Shown piece after piece: positions 49,437-58,468 of a stretch of 64,000 bases of DNA. Made by a program: the position numbers and the translations under genes. Numbering within the stretch: the stretch's first letter is position 1; each line of letters starts with the position of its first letter. The notes beneath the pieces were generated by a model. That model searched no databases, was not told the DNA's origin, and saw nothing but the letters and a program-made list of their open reading frames with translations. Source of the DNA: Streptomyces flaveolus (GTDB lineage: Bacteria > Actinomycetota > Actinomycetes > Streptomycetales > Streptomycetaceae); NCBI RefSeq assembly GCF_000716535.1, contig NZ_JNWV01000020.1, positions 124,001-188,000 of the forward strand. The letters run 5' to 3'.

Positions 49437-51851
49437 CTACGCCTCCTTGTGGCTGAGCAGGATGTCCACTCCGGCCTGGCCGCCGTCCACGGTGACCTGC
49501 GTGGCCACCGGCGCGTAGCCGGAGGCGATCACGGTGTACTGCTCGCCGGCGAGGTCGGTGAAGGAGTAGCCGCCGTCGACGCTCGTGGTGCGTGTCCCGA
49601 CGACGTTTCCCGCCGCGTCGATCAGGGTCACCCGGGCGTCCTCCAGCGCCCGTCCGTCCTGCGTGTGCACCGTCCCCCACAGGGTCGCCGCGGTGGACAG
49701 CCGGACGTCGCAGCGGGTGTTCTCGGCGGAGACGGTGGCCGGCACGGCGGCCGGGCGGTGGCCGGGCGCGCTGACGCTGAGCGTGTAGTCCCCGGGCGGC
49801 AGATCGTCGATCCGGTAGCCGCCGCCCGTACCGGTGGTCGCGGAAGCCGCCACGTCACCGTGCTGATCGGTGGCCACCACCAGTGCGCCGGAAAGCACCT
49901 GCCCGTCCCCGCCGCGCACCGTGCCGGCCACGCCGCCCGGGCTGGGCAGGAGCACGAGGTCGTGGAGGGCGGGTGTGCCGTCCAGGGTCAGCGTGGCGAC
50001 CTGCGGCTGGTATCCGGACGCCGAGCCGATCAGGACCAGGCTGCCGCGCTCGGGAACGTCCACCGTGTCCACCGCGTACGAGCCGTCCTCCCGGGAGGCG
50101 GTCCGGGCCAGTTGGTGACCCGCCGTGTCCAGCACGGTGATCGCGGTACGGGGGACGGGTACGCCCGCACGGTCCCGCACCTGTCCGCGGATGGCGGCCT
50201 CGACGGCGGGCGCCGGCAGGGGCGCGGCCGTCGCCTCGGCACCGGCGCCGGGTACGGTCTCGGTGGCAGGCACGGCCTCGGCGCCGGGTACGGTCTCGGT
50301 GGCAGGCACGGCCTCGGCGCCGGGTACGGTCTCGGTGGCAGGCGGCGCCTCGGCCTGGGCCCGCCCCTCGGCGTCCTCCGTGCGCAGGGCCGCCCTCTTC
50401 CTGGCGCGGAACAGCAGCACGGTGACGAGCACGGCGAAGGCGAAGAAGCCGGCCGACCACCAGTAGGCGACGGTGTAGCTGTGCAGCGCCGCGTTCGCCT
50501 TGACCAGGGGGTCGGTCAGGTGGTGCTTCGCGTAGTCGGTGGCCGCGCTGGTGGCCAGGGTGTTCAGCAGCGCGGTGCTGATCGAACCGCCGACCTGCTG
50601 GGTGGTGTTGACGGCTGCCGAGGCCACGCCCTGGTCGCTCGCCCGCACTCCCAGGGTGGCGTAGCTCATCGCCGCGGGCATCGACATGCCGAGGCCCGCG
50701 CCCAGCAGCAGCAGCGGCGGCAGCACATGCGGCGCGTAGCTGCTGTGCAGGCCGAGGCGTGTCAGCCAGACCATGCCGCCCACGGCCAGCAGCAAGCCGG
50801 TGGGTACGACGATCTTGGGCCCGATCCTCGGCACCAGCCAGTTGGTGGAGAGCTGCGCCATCACCATCAGCGCGGCGACCATCGGCAGGAAGGCCACGCC
50901 GTTCTTCACCGGCGAGTAGCCCAGCGTCGACTGGAGGTAGTAGGTGAGGAAGAGGAAGACGCCGAACATCCCGGCGGAGGAGATGAGCACGGTCGACAGG
51001 GCGGCGGCGCGGTCGCGGTCGGCCAGGACGCGCAGGGGCAGGACGGGGTGCTTCGCACGGGTCTGCCAGAGGAAGAACGCCACCAGCAGGAGGCCACCCG
51101 CCGCGAGGAAGCCCCAGGTCATCCAGTTGTCCCAGTCGTGCGTCTCGGCGTTGGCGAAGCCGTAGACGACACCGAACAGGCCGCCGGAGACCAGGACGGC
51201 GCCTAGGATGTCGAGCTTGGGCCGCTCGGCCGGGACGGACCGGCCGATGAGGACGGCCGCGCCGATCAGCGCGGGAATCGCGATGACGTCGTTGACGTAC
51301 AGCGTCCAGCGCCAGTCGAGGTACTCGGTGAGCAGGCCGCCGAGGACCAGGCCGACGGCGGCGCCGGAGCCGGCGATGGCACCGAATATGCCGAACGCCT
51401 TGGCGCGTTCCTTCGGCTCGGTGAACGTCGTCGTCAGCAGGGAGAGCGCCGCCGGCGCGAGCAGGGCGCCGAACAGCCCCTGCACGGCACGCGCGACGAC
51501 CAGCATGGTGAAGCCGTTGGCCGCGCCACCGACGGCGGAGGCGGCGGCGAAGCCGGCGATGCCGATGATGAAGGTCGTCTTGCGGCCGAAGAGGTCGGCG
51601 AGCCGGCCGCCGAGCAGCAGCAGGCTGCCGAAGGCCAGGGAGTAGGCGGTGACGATCCACTGCCGCCCGTTGTTGTCGAAGCCCAGGTCATGCTGGGCGG
51701 ACGGCAGCGCGATGTTCACGATCGTGGCGTCGAGCACGACCATGAGCTGGGCGAGGCCGATCACGGCCAGTGCCCACCAGCGGTGCTTCGGTGAGGCATG
51801 GGTCTGGCCGGACGGCCCGGCCTGGACGGGGGCGACCGGGATGGCTTCCAC
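49437..51851 (-). CDS. DHA2-type MFS exporter fused to beta-sandwich domains (804 aa)
   Basis: Residues about 25 to 500 form a 14-helix drug:H+ antiporter of the EmrB/QacA group, with DATIVNIALPSAQHDL (motif D1), GGRLADLFGRKTTF (motif A) and FGAIAGSGAAVGLVLGG (motif C). A final helix ends in the basic RARKRAA. A linker with three 12-residue repeats (PATETVPGAEAV) leads to three carboxypeptidase-regulatory-like domains of about 80 residues, each with DGSYAVDTV, GGYRIDDLPPGDY or GGYSFTDLAGEQY. By the positive-inside rule these would be cytosolic, unusual for such folds. GTG start at 51851 with GAGGGAG. Confidence 0.93.
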   Translation of the reverse strand: MEAIPVAPVQAGPSGQTHASPKHRWWALAVIGLAQLMVVLDATIVNIALPSAQHDLGFDNNGRQWIVTAYSLAFGSLLLLGGRLADLFGRKTTFIIGIAGFAAASAVGGAANGFTMLVVARAVQGLFGALLAPAALSLLTTTFTEPKERAKAFGIFGAIAGSGAAVGLVLGGLLTEYLDWRWTLYVNDVIAIPALIGAAVLIGRSVPAERPKLDILGAVLVSGGLFGVVYGFANAETHDWDNWMTWGFLAAGGLLLVAFFLWQTRAKHPVLPLRVLADRDRAAALSTVLISSAGMFGVFLFLTYYLQSTLGYSPVKNGVAFLPMVAALMVMAQLSTNWLVPRIGPKIVVPTGLLLAVGGMVWLTRLGLHSSYAPHVLPPLLLLGAGLGMSMPAAMSYATLGVRASDQGVASAAVNTTQQVGGSISTALLNTLATSAATDYAKHHLTDPLVKANAALHSYTVAYWWSAGFFAFAVLVTVLLFRARKRAALRTEDAEGRAQAEAPPATETVPGAEAVPATETVPGAEAVPATETVPGAGAEATAAPLPAPAVEAAIRGQVRDRAGVPVPRTAITVLDTAGHQLARTASREDGSYAVDTVDVPERGSLVLIGSASGYQPQVATLTLDGTPALHDLVLLPSPGGVAGTVRGGDGQVLSGALVVATDQHGDVAASATTGTGGGYRIDDLPPGDYTLSVSAPGHRPAAVPATVSAENTRCDVRLSTAATLWGTVHTQDGRALEDARVTLIDAAGNVVGTRTTSVDGGYSFTDLAGEQYTVIASGYAPVATQVTVDGGQAGVDILLSHKEA
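50245..50352. repeat. Three 36-bp in-gene repeats
   Basis: Three head-to-tail copies of a 36-bp unit (period 36, starting gcgccgggtacggtctcggt) encode the Pro/Glu-rich linker between transporter and beta-sandwich domains. Copies are nearly identical, so copy number could vary. Confidence 0.85.
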
Positions 51852-52331
51852 GATGGAACTCCCTCGAGGGGCTCGGATTGCTCGGTTGTGCGTCAGCGCC
51901 GGCGGGACGACCGTGTCCCCGCGGCCATCGGTCCGAAACGGTTTCGTTCTGCAAAGGTAGGCAATCGCCCAGCGAAACTCAAACGTTTCGATCAACCCCT
52001 GGGAGATGTGTGACAGGTCACAGACCAGGGAATCGACCAGGCTTTCGGATCGGCGGCGCTCCAGTCGTTGACGGACGGGCCGGCTTCGCGGCAGTCGCAG
52101 ACTCGATGCTGTTCCCCCGCCTCGGCCACATGGCCACCGACCCGGACCCGCGGCGGCTCCTCGCGCGGATCGGGCCCATGCCCGCCGGACCGGCCGTCCA
52201 GGCCACGACGGACGTGCGCCACCTGCCCGGTGGCGGTGGGCGCGCTGGTCATCGGCGGGGCGGGGCTGTGATGCCGTGACACGTGAGCGCTCATGCGGCA
52301 CGCGGTGGGCGACGGCCGAGCCGTGCTCGTG
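51852..52331. other. Gene-free region upstream of MFS gene
   Basis: The part next to the transporter (51850 to 52000) is AT-richer, with gaaacggtttcgttctgc and caaacgtttcgatc. The two AAACG.TTTCG motifs look like TetR-type half-sites and are probably the promoter/operator. The remainder has no supported gene. Confidence 0.45.
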
Positions 52332-53240
52332 TCAGTCTGCCGCCCCGCGTCCCCACGCCGTCCCCACGAGCACCAGCGCGCCGCCCGCCAGACCGAGTGC
52401 GCCGAGCCGGTCGCCGCCCAGCGCGATGCCGGCGCCGGCGGCCCACAGCGGCTCGGTGCCGAGCAGCAGGCTGACCCGGGAGGGGGAGGTGCGGCGGACG
52501 GCCCACATCTGCACGAAGAAGGCGAACACCGTGCACAGGGCCGACAGGAACAGCAGCCCCGCCCACTCCCGCGCGCCGAAGTCCCTCGCGGCCGTCCACG
52601 GCGCCGGTCCGCCGCCGGCGGCCGACAGCAAGGCGAAGACGGCGACGGCGGTGCCGAGCTGGACCGTCGTCAGGGGCAGCGCGTCGGCGTCCTGTACGGC
52701 CCTGATCCGGGACATGGCCAGGACGTGCACGGTGCGGGCGCACGCGGCGAGCAGCATCAGCAGGTCGCCGAGGGAGGGCCGGGTGAAGCCGGCGCCCTGG
52801 GTGAGCAGGACGACGCCCAGCACCGACAGGGCCGCCGCGCCGAGGAAGGACGGCGTGGGCCGGGTGCGGGTGACGGCGGCCTCGGCGAGCGGGGTGAGGA
52901 CCATGGTGAGGCTGATGATCAGACCCGCGTTGGTCGCCGAGGTGTGCACCACCCCGTACGTCTCCAGCAGGAAGATCCCGGCGAGGATCAGCCCGAGCAG
53001 GGCCGCACCGCGCCACTGCGCGCCGGTGAGCGCGCGCAGGGCCCGGCGGCCGGCGACGGCCAGGGCGGGCAGCGCGAGGGCGAACCTCAGCACCAGGACG
53101 GCGAGCACCGTCCCGGCGGTGGTGATCTCCTTCGCCGCGAGGTAGCTGGCGCCCCAGCAGACCGCGACGAGCAGCACGGGAAGATCGGTGTGCCAGGCCC
53201 GGCGGGGCACGAGCGCGGCGGGCACGGCGAGCGAGGACAT
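52332..53240 (-). CDS. EamA/DMT-family transporter (302 aa)
   Basis: Ten-helix drug/metabolite transporter with the two EamA halves. The first starts LLVAVCWGASYLAAKEITTAG (the WGxxY entry motif) and the second LGDLLMLLAACARTVHVLAMS. It ends GGALVLVGTAWGRG. The start MSSLAVPAAL at 53240 is chosen over an upstream ATG at 53309. Divergent from the truncated LuxR gene. Substrate unknown; many relatives export amino acids or other metabolites. Confidence 0.92.
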   Translation of the reverse strand: MSSLAVPAALVPRRAWHTDLPVLLVAVCWGASYLAAKEITTAGTVLAVLVLRFALALPALAVAGRRALRALTGAQWRGAALLGLILAGIFLLETYGVVHTSATNAGLIISLTMVLTPLAEAAVTRTRPTPSFLGAAALSVLGVVLLTQGAGFTRPSLGDLLMLLAACARTVHVLAMSRIRAVQDADALPLTTVQLGTAVAVFALLSAAGGGPAPWTAARDFGAREWAGLLFLSALCTVFAFFVQMWAVRRTSPSRVSLLLGTEPLWAAGAGIALGGDRLGALGLAGGALVLVGTAWGRGAAD

Positions 53241-53344
53241 CGGTGCGGCTCTCCCGGTCTCCGGACATGGGGTGCGGAGACATCGGCGGCTCGCACGGGA
53301 CGCGCCCACCGTACCGACGCCGACGATCTTCGGCCAGGTCTTTC

Positions 53345-54223
53345 GGGCCCGGACAGAACGAGGCGGCGGCCCGGCGAGGCAGCCACCGGCGGGAGTCGGC
53401 GTGGGTGTGGCACCACCACGGGATCCTCGCCGTCTGGCGCGAGGACTTCGCGAGCGCCGCCGAGCTGCTCGCGCGGGCGCGCACCGAGTTCCGCGCGCAG
53501 GGCTGCCTCGACGCGGCCTACGAATGCCGGGTCAAGTCCGCCATCGCGCATGCCTACGGAGGTGAGGCCGCCGCGGCCGACGAGGCGTGCGGCGAGGTCG
53601 AGGCGGCCGCCCGAGCCCACAAGGAGTCTTGGCTGCACGGCATGGCCCTGCTCGCCCGCGCCCTGCCGGCCCGGCGCGCGGACGCGCCCGCCGACGCTAT
53701 CGCGCACGCCAGGGCGGCCATCGCCCGGCTGCGCCCGTTCCAGGACTGGTGGGACGTGGCCATGTGCGGGGAGGTCATCGCGTGGAGCACCCAGGACGCC
53801 CCGCGACGCGCGGCCCGGCTCCTGGGCGTGCTGCACATGTTGCGGGAGTCACTGGGCGGGCGGCTCGGCTCGGCACCGTTCATGCGCGCGCAGCATCTGC
53901 GCTTCGAAGCCGCGGTACGAAAGGCGCTGCCCGCCGCCTTCGACCGGGAGTTCCGCCGCGGAGCACGCGCCAGCGTGGACGAGGCGATGGCCTACGTCCT
54001 GGATGACGCGGCCGGGGCGCCGGGCCTGACGCAGCGCGAGAGCCAAGTCGCGGAGCTGGTCGCCGGGGGCCTCACCAATAAGGACATCGCCGCGCGCCTG
54101 ACGATCGCTCAGCGCACCGCGGAGAACCACGTCGAACGCATCCTGGACAAGCTGGGGTTCACCTCGCGCACGCAGCTGGCGGTGTGGACATACGAGCAGC
54201 GCGACGAACCCGCCGGGAGCTGA
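53345..54223 (+). pseudogene. LuxR-family regulator, N-terminally truncated
   Basis: The frame carries only the helical TPR-like tail (WHHHGILAVWREDFASAAEL, YECRVKSAIAHAYGGEAAAA) and a complete LuxR helix-turn-helix (GLTQRESQVAELVAGGLTNKD, TAENHVERILDKLGF). The P-loop AAA part of these large regulators (usually 700 to 900 residues) is missing. No ribosome site precedes any start, and the first 30 or so codons of the open frame are Arg-rich noise. It is a remnant, or at most a small HTH protein. Confidence 0.7.
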
Positions 54224-54707
54224 GGGCGGTCAGGGCTCACAGGGCAAGCGCCACGAGGCTCAACGGCGTCCGGCAGGCGCCCCGCACCCCGGCACGCCGA
54301 CACGTGCGGGCGAGTGCGCCCGGGGAGCTGCCCACGCTGCACAAGATCACGTGAAGGGCGGGAACCGGTGGCGCCGGGCCGTCGGGGCGGTGCCAACTGG
54401 GGCCGTCCGCTCGATCAGAACGAGCACGGCGTACGGAAGAAGAGCCACCGGCCAGGGCCACGGCCACCGCGCCGGGGCCATGGGGTGGGTCGTGCACGTG
54501 AGGGGAAGTCGTCCTCCACCGCGGCCGCTCAGGCCCCTCCCGGGCTCGTGTCCAGTGCAGTCGGCCCGTGCGGGGGCGTCGTCGAGTAGCCACCCGAACG
54601 GTCCCGCCACGATTGGGCACAGGTACGGCGTGCCGCAGGCGGCGGGGGAACCGACGTGCTGGTGAAGACAGCCGTGGGGAGGCAGTTTCCGGGCGCCGGC
54701 CGGGGCG
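54224..54707. other. Gene-free stretch
   Basis: About 480 bases lie between a truncated regulator and the GNAT gene. Short open frames exist on both strands, including a hydrophobic 44-codon one on the minus strand near 54350 to 54480, but none has a ribosome site. Confidence 0.4.
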
Positions 54708-55199
54708 TCATTTCAGTTCCATGAGGACGTCGGCGCGGGCGTAGTAGTCGGTCACCGGGAGACGGTTGCGGGTGATCGTGACAAACCCGGCTTCCTCGTA
54801 GAGGTGGATGGCGGGAGCCAGTTTGCTGTTCGTGCCGAGGAACAGCCTGGTCCCACCGAGCGCCCGGGCGCGGTCGATCGCTGCGGTTATGAGTTGGCGG
54901 CCGATGCCGCGTCCCTGCGCGGCGGGGGCCACGGCCATCTTCGCCAGCTCGAACACGGCGTGCGGGTAGGCCAGGAGGGCGACGCATCCGACGACGGTGC
55001 CGCTGCCCGGCTCGCGCGCCAGGAGCACGTCGCCGCCCGGGCCCACGATGCGGCCGAACGGATCTCCGAGAACCGCCCGGTCCTCGTCCTCCAGGGTGAA
55101 CAGGCGCGAGATCCACTCCTCGTTCAACGCGCGGAACGCGTCGGCATCACGCTGTGAGGCGATCGAGGAGACCACGGTCGGGGCAGAGGTGTACGGCAT
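54708..55199 (-). CDS. GNAT family N-acetyltransferase (163 aa)
   Basis: Acetyltransferase with the core MAVAPAAQGRGIGRQLITAAI (acetyl-CoA loop Q/RGxGxG) and the C-terminal FLGTNSKLAPAIHLYEEAGF. It resembles the YjgM/MarR-linked group acting on small metabolites. Start MPYTSAPTVV at 55199 with AAAGGG ten bases upstream. Divergent from a LysR regulator, 101 bp away, and probably under its control. Confidence 0.92.
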   Translation of the reverse strand: MPYTSAPTVVSSIASQRDADAFRALNEEWISRLFTLEDEDRAVLGDPFGRIVGPGGDVLLAREPGSGTVVGCVALLAYPHAVFELAKMAVAPAAQGRGIGRQLITAAIDRARALGGTRLFLGTNSKLAPAIHLYEEAGFVTITRNRLPVTDYYARADVLMELK

Positions 55200-55272
55200 G
55201 AGGCGGGTTCCCTTTCCGGTGAGCTTCCCGTCAGTAGCCTCCGCTCCTACCGACCCATACGTCCAATACAAG

Positions 55273-55287
55273 CGATAGCGTGCATCG
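55273..55287. promoter_or_regulatory. Candidate LysR binding site
   Basis: CGAT-N7-ATCG lies in the divergent GNAT/lysR intergenic region, 14 bases before the lysR start. LysR sites are usually T-N11-A; this one has a shorter spacing, so it is tentative. Confidence 0.3.
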
Positions 55288-55300
55288 ATAAGCTTGACCT

Positions 55301-56191
55301 ATGGATCAGCGTATCGACCTCCGACATCTGCGGTACTTTCTGGCTGTAGCTGAGGAACTCCACTTCGGCCGTGCCGCCCAGCGGCTGAACATCGCCCAGC
55401 CGGCGCTGTCCCAGCAGATCAGGCAGCTTGAGAAGATTGTCGGTGTTGAACTGTTCCGGCGGACCTCCCGAAGCGTCCGCCTCACAGACGCGGGAGCGAC
55501 GTTCCAGCCACGGGCGAGGGACCTTCTGGGCCGTCTGGCGGCCGACCTCGACGAGGCCGGCCGTGTCGGGCGCGGTGAGGCCGGTCGCCTGGACGTCGCC
55601 TTCATCACCTCCGCCACCGCGATCGTCAGCGAACGGCTCCGTGAGTTCTCCCGCCGCCGCCCAGACGTGCAGATCAAGCTGCACGACGGCTTCACGGCCG
55701 ACGTCCTGGCGGCCCTGGAGCGGGGCACAGCCGACATCGGGATCGTGCGCGATGCCGAGGAGCGAGACGATATCGACCTTTCCCCGCTGACGACGGAACG
55801 GTTTGTCGCCGTCATCCCCACCGAGCACCCCGCCGCAAAGGGTGACCATGTGGAAGCAACCACGCTGGCCGCTGACCCGCTGATCCTGTTCCCACGCACA
55901 GCAGGAGCTCATGCGTTCGACGTGAACACACAGCCACTGCGCAACGCCGGCATCGACGTCCAGGTCGCGCAGGAGTGCTCGAACTGGCACACCATCATCA
56001 TGTTCGTCGCCGCCGGCCTTGGCGTCACCATCGCCCCCTACAGCGTCACGACGCTACTCCCCCCAGGCGCCCGGCGTCTCGAACTCGACGGGCCTCCCGC
56101 AGTGAGCCGGATCTTCATGGCCACCCGCCGAGGAGACAACCGTCCCCTCGTACAAGCCTTCATCGCTGCATCTGAGTCCGTGACGGGTTGA
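55301..56191 (+). CDS. LysR-family transcriptional regulator (296 aa)
   Basis: N-terminal winged helix RHLRYFLAVAEELHFGRAAQRLNIAQPALSQQIRQLEK is textbook LysR. A LysR_substrate domain follows with LDVAFITSATAIVSERL and LAADPLILFPRTAG. Full length. Divergently placed with the GNAT gene, the classical arrangement for control of the neighbour plus autoregulation. Effector unknown. Confidence 0.95.
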   Translation: MDQRIDLRHLRYFLAVAEELHFGRAAQRLNIAQPALSQQIRQLEKIVGVELFRRTSRSVRLTDAGATFQPRARDLLGRLAADLDEAGRVGRGEAGRLDVAFITSATAIVSERLREFSRRRPDVQIKLHDGFTADVLAALERGTADIGIVRDAEERDDIDLSPLTTERFVAVIPTEHPAAKGDHVEATTLAADPLILFPRTAGAHAFDVNTQPLRNAGIDVQVAQECSNWHTIIMFVAAGLGVTIAPYSVTTLLPPGARRLELDGPPAVSRIFMATRRGDNRPLVQAFIAASESVTG

Positions 56192-56348
56192 TGCCACGGC
56201 CGGACGGCGAGAGCACGTTGACCTGCCGAGCGAGCACCTCCAAGTGCCATGGCCGCTTGAAGGCGGTGCGTAGCCCCACCCGCCGCACCCATCGCTGGGA
56301 CAACAGCCCGAACCGACCATCCTGAAACCGCCCTATCCGCGCAGCCTC

Positions 56349-57164
56349 TCAGCCGGCGTGCGTGGAGAACAGTCCGCCGGTCGGGCCCTGCTTGTCGCCG
56401 CCCTGGGCCTTCTTCAGGGCGTTGGCGAGGCTCTCGATGGTGAGGGACTGGAGGATCACCCGGCCGTTGCCCTCCAGCGTGGCCAGGGACAGGCCCTCGC
56501 CGCCGAACACGGCGTTCATCAGGCCCTGGCGGTTGAGGCCGCCGACGCGCTGGACGCCGTACTGGATGCCCTCCTCGAAGGCGACCACACAGCCGGTGTC
56601 GACCTCGATGCGGCCGCCGAAGTCCGCCGGGTTCAGATCGATGAAGTTGCCCGCGCCGGCGATGATCACCGTGCCGTGCCCGGTGAACTTCTCCAGGATG
56701 AAGCCCTCGCCGCCGCTCATGCCGGTGCGGCCGCCGGCGAAGGCGATGCCGAAGTCGACGGTGGACTCGGCGGCCACGAAGGCGTCCTTCTCGGCGAACC
56801 ACGCGCGCGTGCCGTCCAGCTCCAGGGCGCGCATCTCACCGGGGAGCACGCCCGCGAAGCCGACCGTGCCCTCGCCGCCCTGGGCGGTGAAGTACTGGAA
56901 GGCCAGCGACTCACCGGCGAGCATGCGCTGGCCGACCTGCATGGCGGTGCCCATGGCCTGGCGGAGCAGGCCGCCCATGCCGCCACCCGAGCCGCCCTGC
57001 TGCTGCCCGCCGCTGCCGGACGGGCCGGACAGCCGCGTCTCCATGGTCACGTTCACCGTCTTGAACAGGAACTTCCCGGCCTCGCAGTACACGGTCTGGC
57101 CGGGGTGCAGGTTGACGACCGCCATCTGCATGGCGTTGCCGACGATCTCTTGCTTCAGGGTCAC
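56349..57164 (-). CDS. AIM24 family protein (271 aa)
   Basis: Double-stranded beta-helix protein of the AIM24/TIGR00266 family. EIVGNAMQMAVVNLHPGQTV and EAGKFLFKT at the N-terminus, then a Gly/Gln-rich insert (residues about 46 to 65), then GFILEKFTGHGTVIIAGAGNF and VDTGCVVAFEEGIQYGV. No signal peptide. The GTG start at 57164 has no strong ribosome site. It lies downstream of the allantoicase gene past a strong terminator, so it is a separate unit. Role unknown in bacteria. Confidence 0.9.
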   Translation of the reverse strand: MTLKQEIVGNAMQMAVVNLHPGQTVYCEAGKFLFKTVNVTMETRLSGPSGSGGQQQGGSGGGMGGLLRQAMGTAMQVGQRMLAGESLAFQYFTAQGGEGTVGFAGVLPGEMRALELDGTRAWFAEKDAFVAAESTVDFGIAFAGGRTGMSGGEGFILEKFTGHGTVIIAGAGNFIDLNPADFGGRIEVDTGCVVAFEEGIQYGVQRVGGLNRQGLMNAVFGGEGLSLATLEGNGRVILQSLTIESLANALKKAQGGDKQGPTGGLFSTHAG

Positions 57165-57230
57165 GAGGGGAGAACGCGATAGGAGGGGGGAAGAGTTCCG
57201 GCAGCCCGGAGCTGGGGTCCGCGAGGGTGA

Positions 57231-57274
57231 CGCGTGGGGCGCCCCGGTGCTGTCCCGCCGGGGCGCCCCACGCG
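57231..57274 (-). terminator. Terminator after allantoicase gene
   Basis: Perfect 17-bp stem cgcgtggggcgccccgg/ccggggcgccccacgcg with a 10-base loop, 26 bases beyond the stop codon. Confidence 0.88.
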
Positions 57275-57299
57275 CGCGTGGAGGGCGTCAGCGGCGGGG

Positions 57300-58415
57300 T
57301 CAGCCGCCGAGTTCCTGGTGGCGGGCGGCGAGGCCGCTCGCGCCCTGCTCGGTCAGGGAGCCGAACAGACGCAGCCGGGAGATGCCGCCGTCGGGGAAGA
57401 TGTCGATCCGCGCGTGGGTGCCGACCGCCGGCTCGGGCAGCACGAAGCGGTGGCTGGTGTCGGGCTGGAGGCGCGTGCGCGGCAGGATCCGCGTCCACTC
57501 GCCGTTCTCGCCGTCCTTGACGGAGACCGAGGCCCAGCCGGCGCTGTTGCCCTTGAGGTAGGCGGTGTCGATCTCGATCGCGCGGATCTGGGACTGGGCG
57601 GCGAGCCGGTAGCTGATCCAGTCGTTGCCCTGGTCGCGGCGGCGGCGGGTCTCCCAGCCGTCGTCCATCTTGCGGGAGCGGCCCGGCTGGATGGTGTTGG
57701 TGGCCGGGGAGTAGAAGAGGTCGGAGGCGTCCTCGACCTGGCCGCCGTTCTCCAGGGCGACCACGTCGAAGGTGCCGAGGACCGCCAGCCACTCGGGATC
57801 GGGGACCACCTCGCCGTACACGCGCAGCCGGGCGATGCCGCCGTCGGGGTGCTGGTTGACCCGCAGGTGCGTGAAGCGCTGCTCGACGGAGACGGCGAAG
57901 CCGTTCGCCGCGTGGCCGCCGACGGCGGTGCGCGGGACGATCGTCGTCCACTTCACGTCGTCGCCCAGCAGTTCCTCCGGGGACGGGGAGCCGGGTACGG
58001 ACGTGGCCTCGGCCGAGACGGCCTGCGGGTAGTTGCCGCGGAAGTGGGCGGTGTCGACGACGATCCCGCGGATCACCCCGGGCGCGCCGAGGCGGACCAG
58101 CGCCCAGTCGTGGTCCTCGGCGGTCGGCCACGGGTGCTCGGCGGAGGTGCCGCGCCGACGGCGGGTCTCCCAGCCGTCCATGATCTTCCCCTTGTGCCCG
58201 AAGTGCTCGGGGTCGAACTCGGCCCGCTCGGGCACCAGCAGGTTCTCCCGCTGGGCGAAGAACTCGTCGTTGGCGGCGATGACACCGGCGCCGAGTCGCC
58301 GGTCGGCGAGGTTGGCGTACTGGGTGAAGGGGAAGTCGGCGGTGCGGTAGTCCGCGTACGGGTCGCCGCCTCCGTAGGGGTTCGCGTCGCCGGTGAAGCT
58401 CGGTATCGCCGTCAC
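57300..58415 (-). CDS. alc: Allantoicase (371 aa)
   Basis: Hydrolyses allantoate to ureidoglycolate and urea. Two related allantoicase domains are visible: one with GKIMDGWETRRRRGTS, RLGAPGVIRGIVVDTAHFRGNYP and HLRVNQHPDGGIARLRVYGE, the second with RKMDDGWETRRRRDQGNDW, IRAIEIDTAYLKGNSAG and ARIDIFPDGGISRLRLFG. The repeated MDGWETRRRR and PDGGIxRLR motifs are diagnostic. GTG start at 58415; AAAGGA lies 13 bases upstream, slightly far. 53 bp downstream of allB, same strand, so an allB-alc operon. Confidence 0.96.
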   Translation of the reverse strand: MTAIPSFTGDANPYGGGDPYADYRTADFPFTQYANLADRRLGAGVIAANDEFFAQRENLLVPERAEFDPEHFGHKGKIMDGWETRRRRGTSAEHPWPTAEDHDWALVRLGAPGVIRGIVVDTAHFRGNYPQAVSAEATSVPGSPSPEELLGDDVKWTTIVPRTAVGGHAANGFAVSVEQRFTHLRVNQHPDGGIARLRVYGEVVPDPEWLAVLGTFDVVALENGGQVEDASDLFYSPATNTIQPGRSRKMDDGWETRRRRDQGNDWISYRLAAQSQIRAIEIDTAYLKGNSAGWASVSVKDGENGEWTRILPRTRLQPDTSHRFVLPEPAVGTHARIDIFPDGGISRLRLFGSLTEQGASGLAARHQELGG

Positions 58416-58468
58416 GGTGATCAGGGGGTCCTTTCTGGAGTCGGCCGGTGCGGGTTGGGGGGGGTGGC

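Noticed and set aside
45121-51851. Secondary metabolite gene cluster around the P450 and drug exporter
   Set aside because: No core biosynthetic enzyme (polyketide, peptide, terpene or RiPP) is near; the genes belong to separate units with terminators.
54347-54610. Small hydrophobic minus-strand gene
   Set aside because: No ribosome site and the hydrophobic stretch alone is weak evidence.
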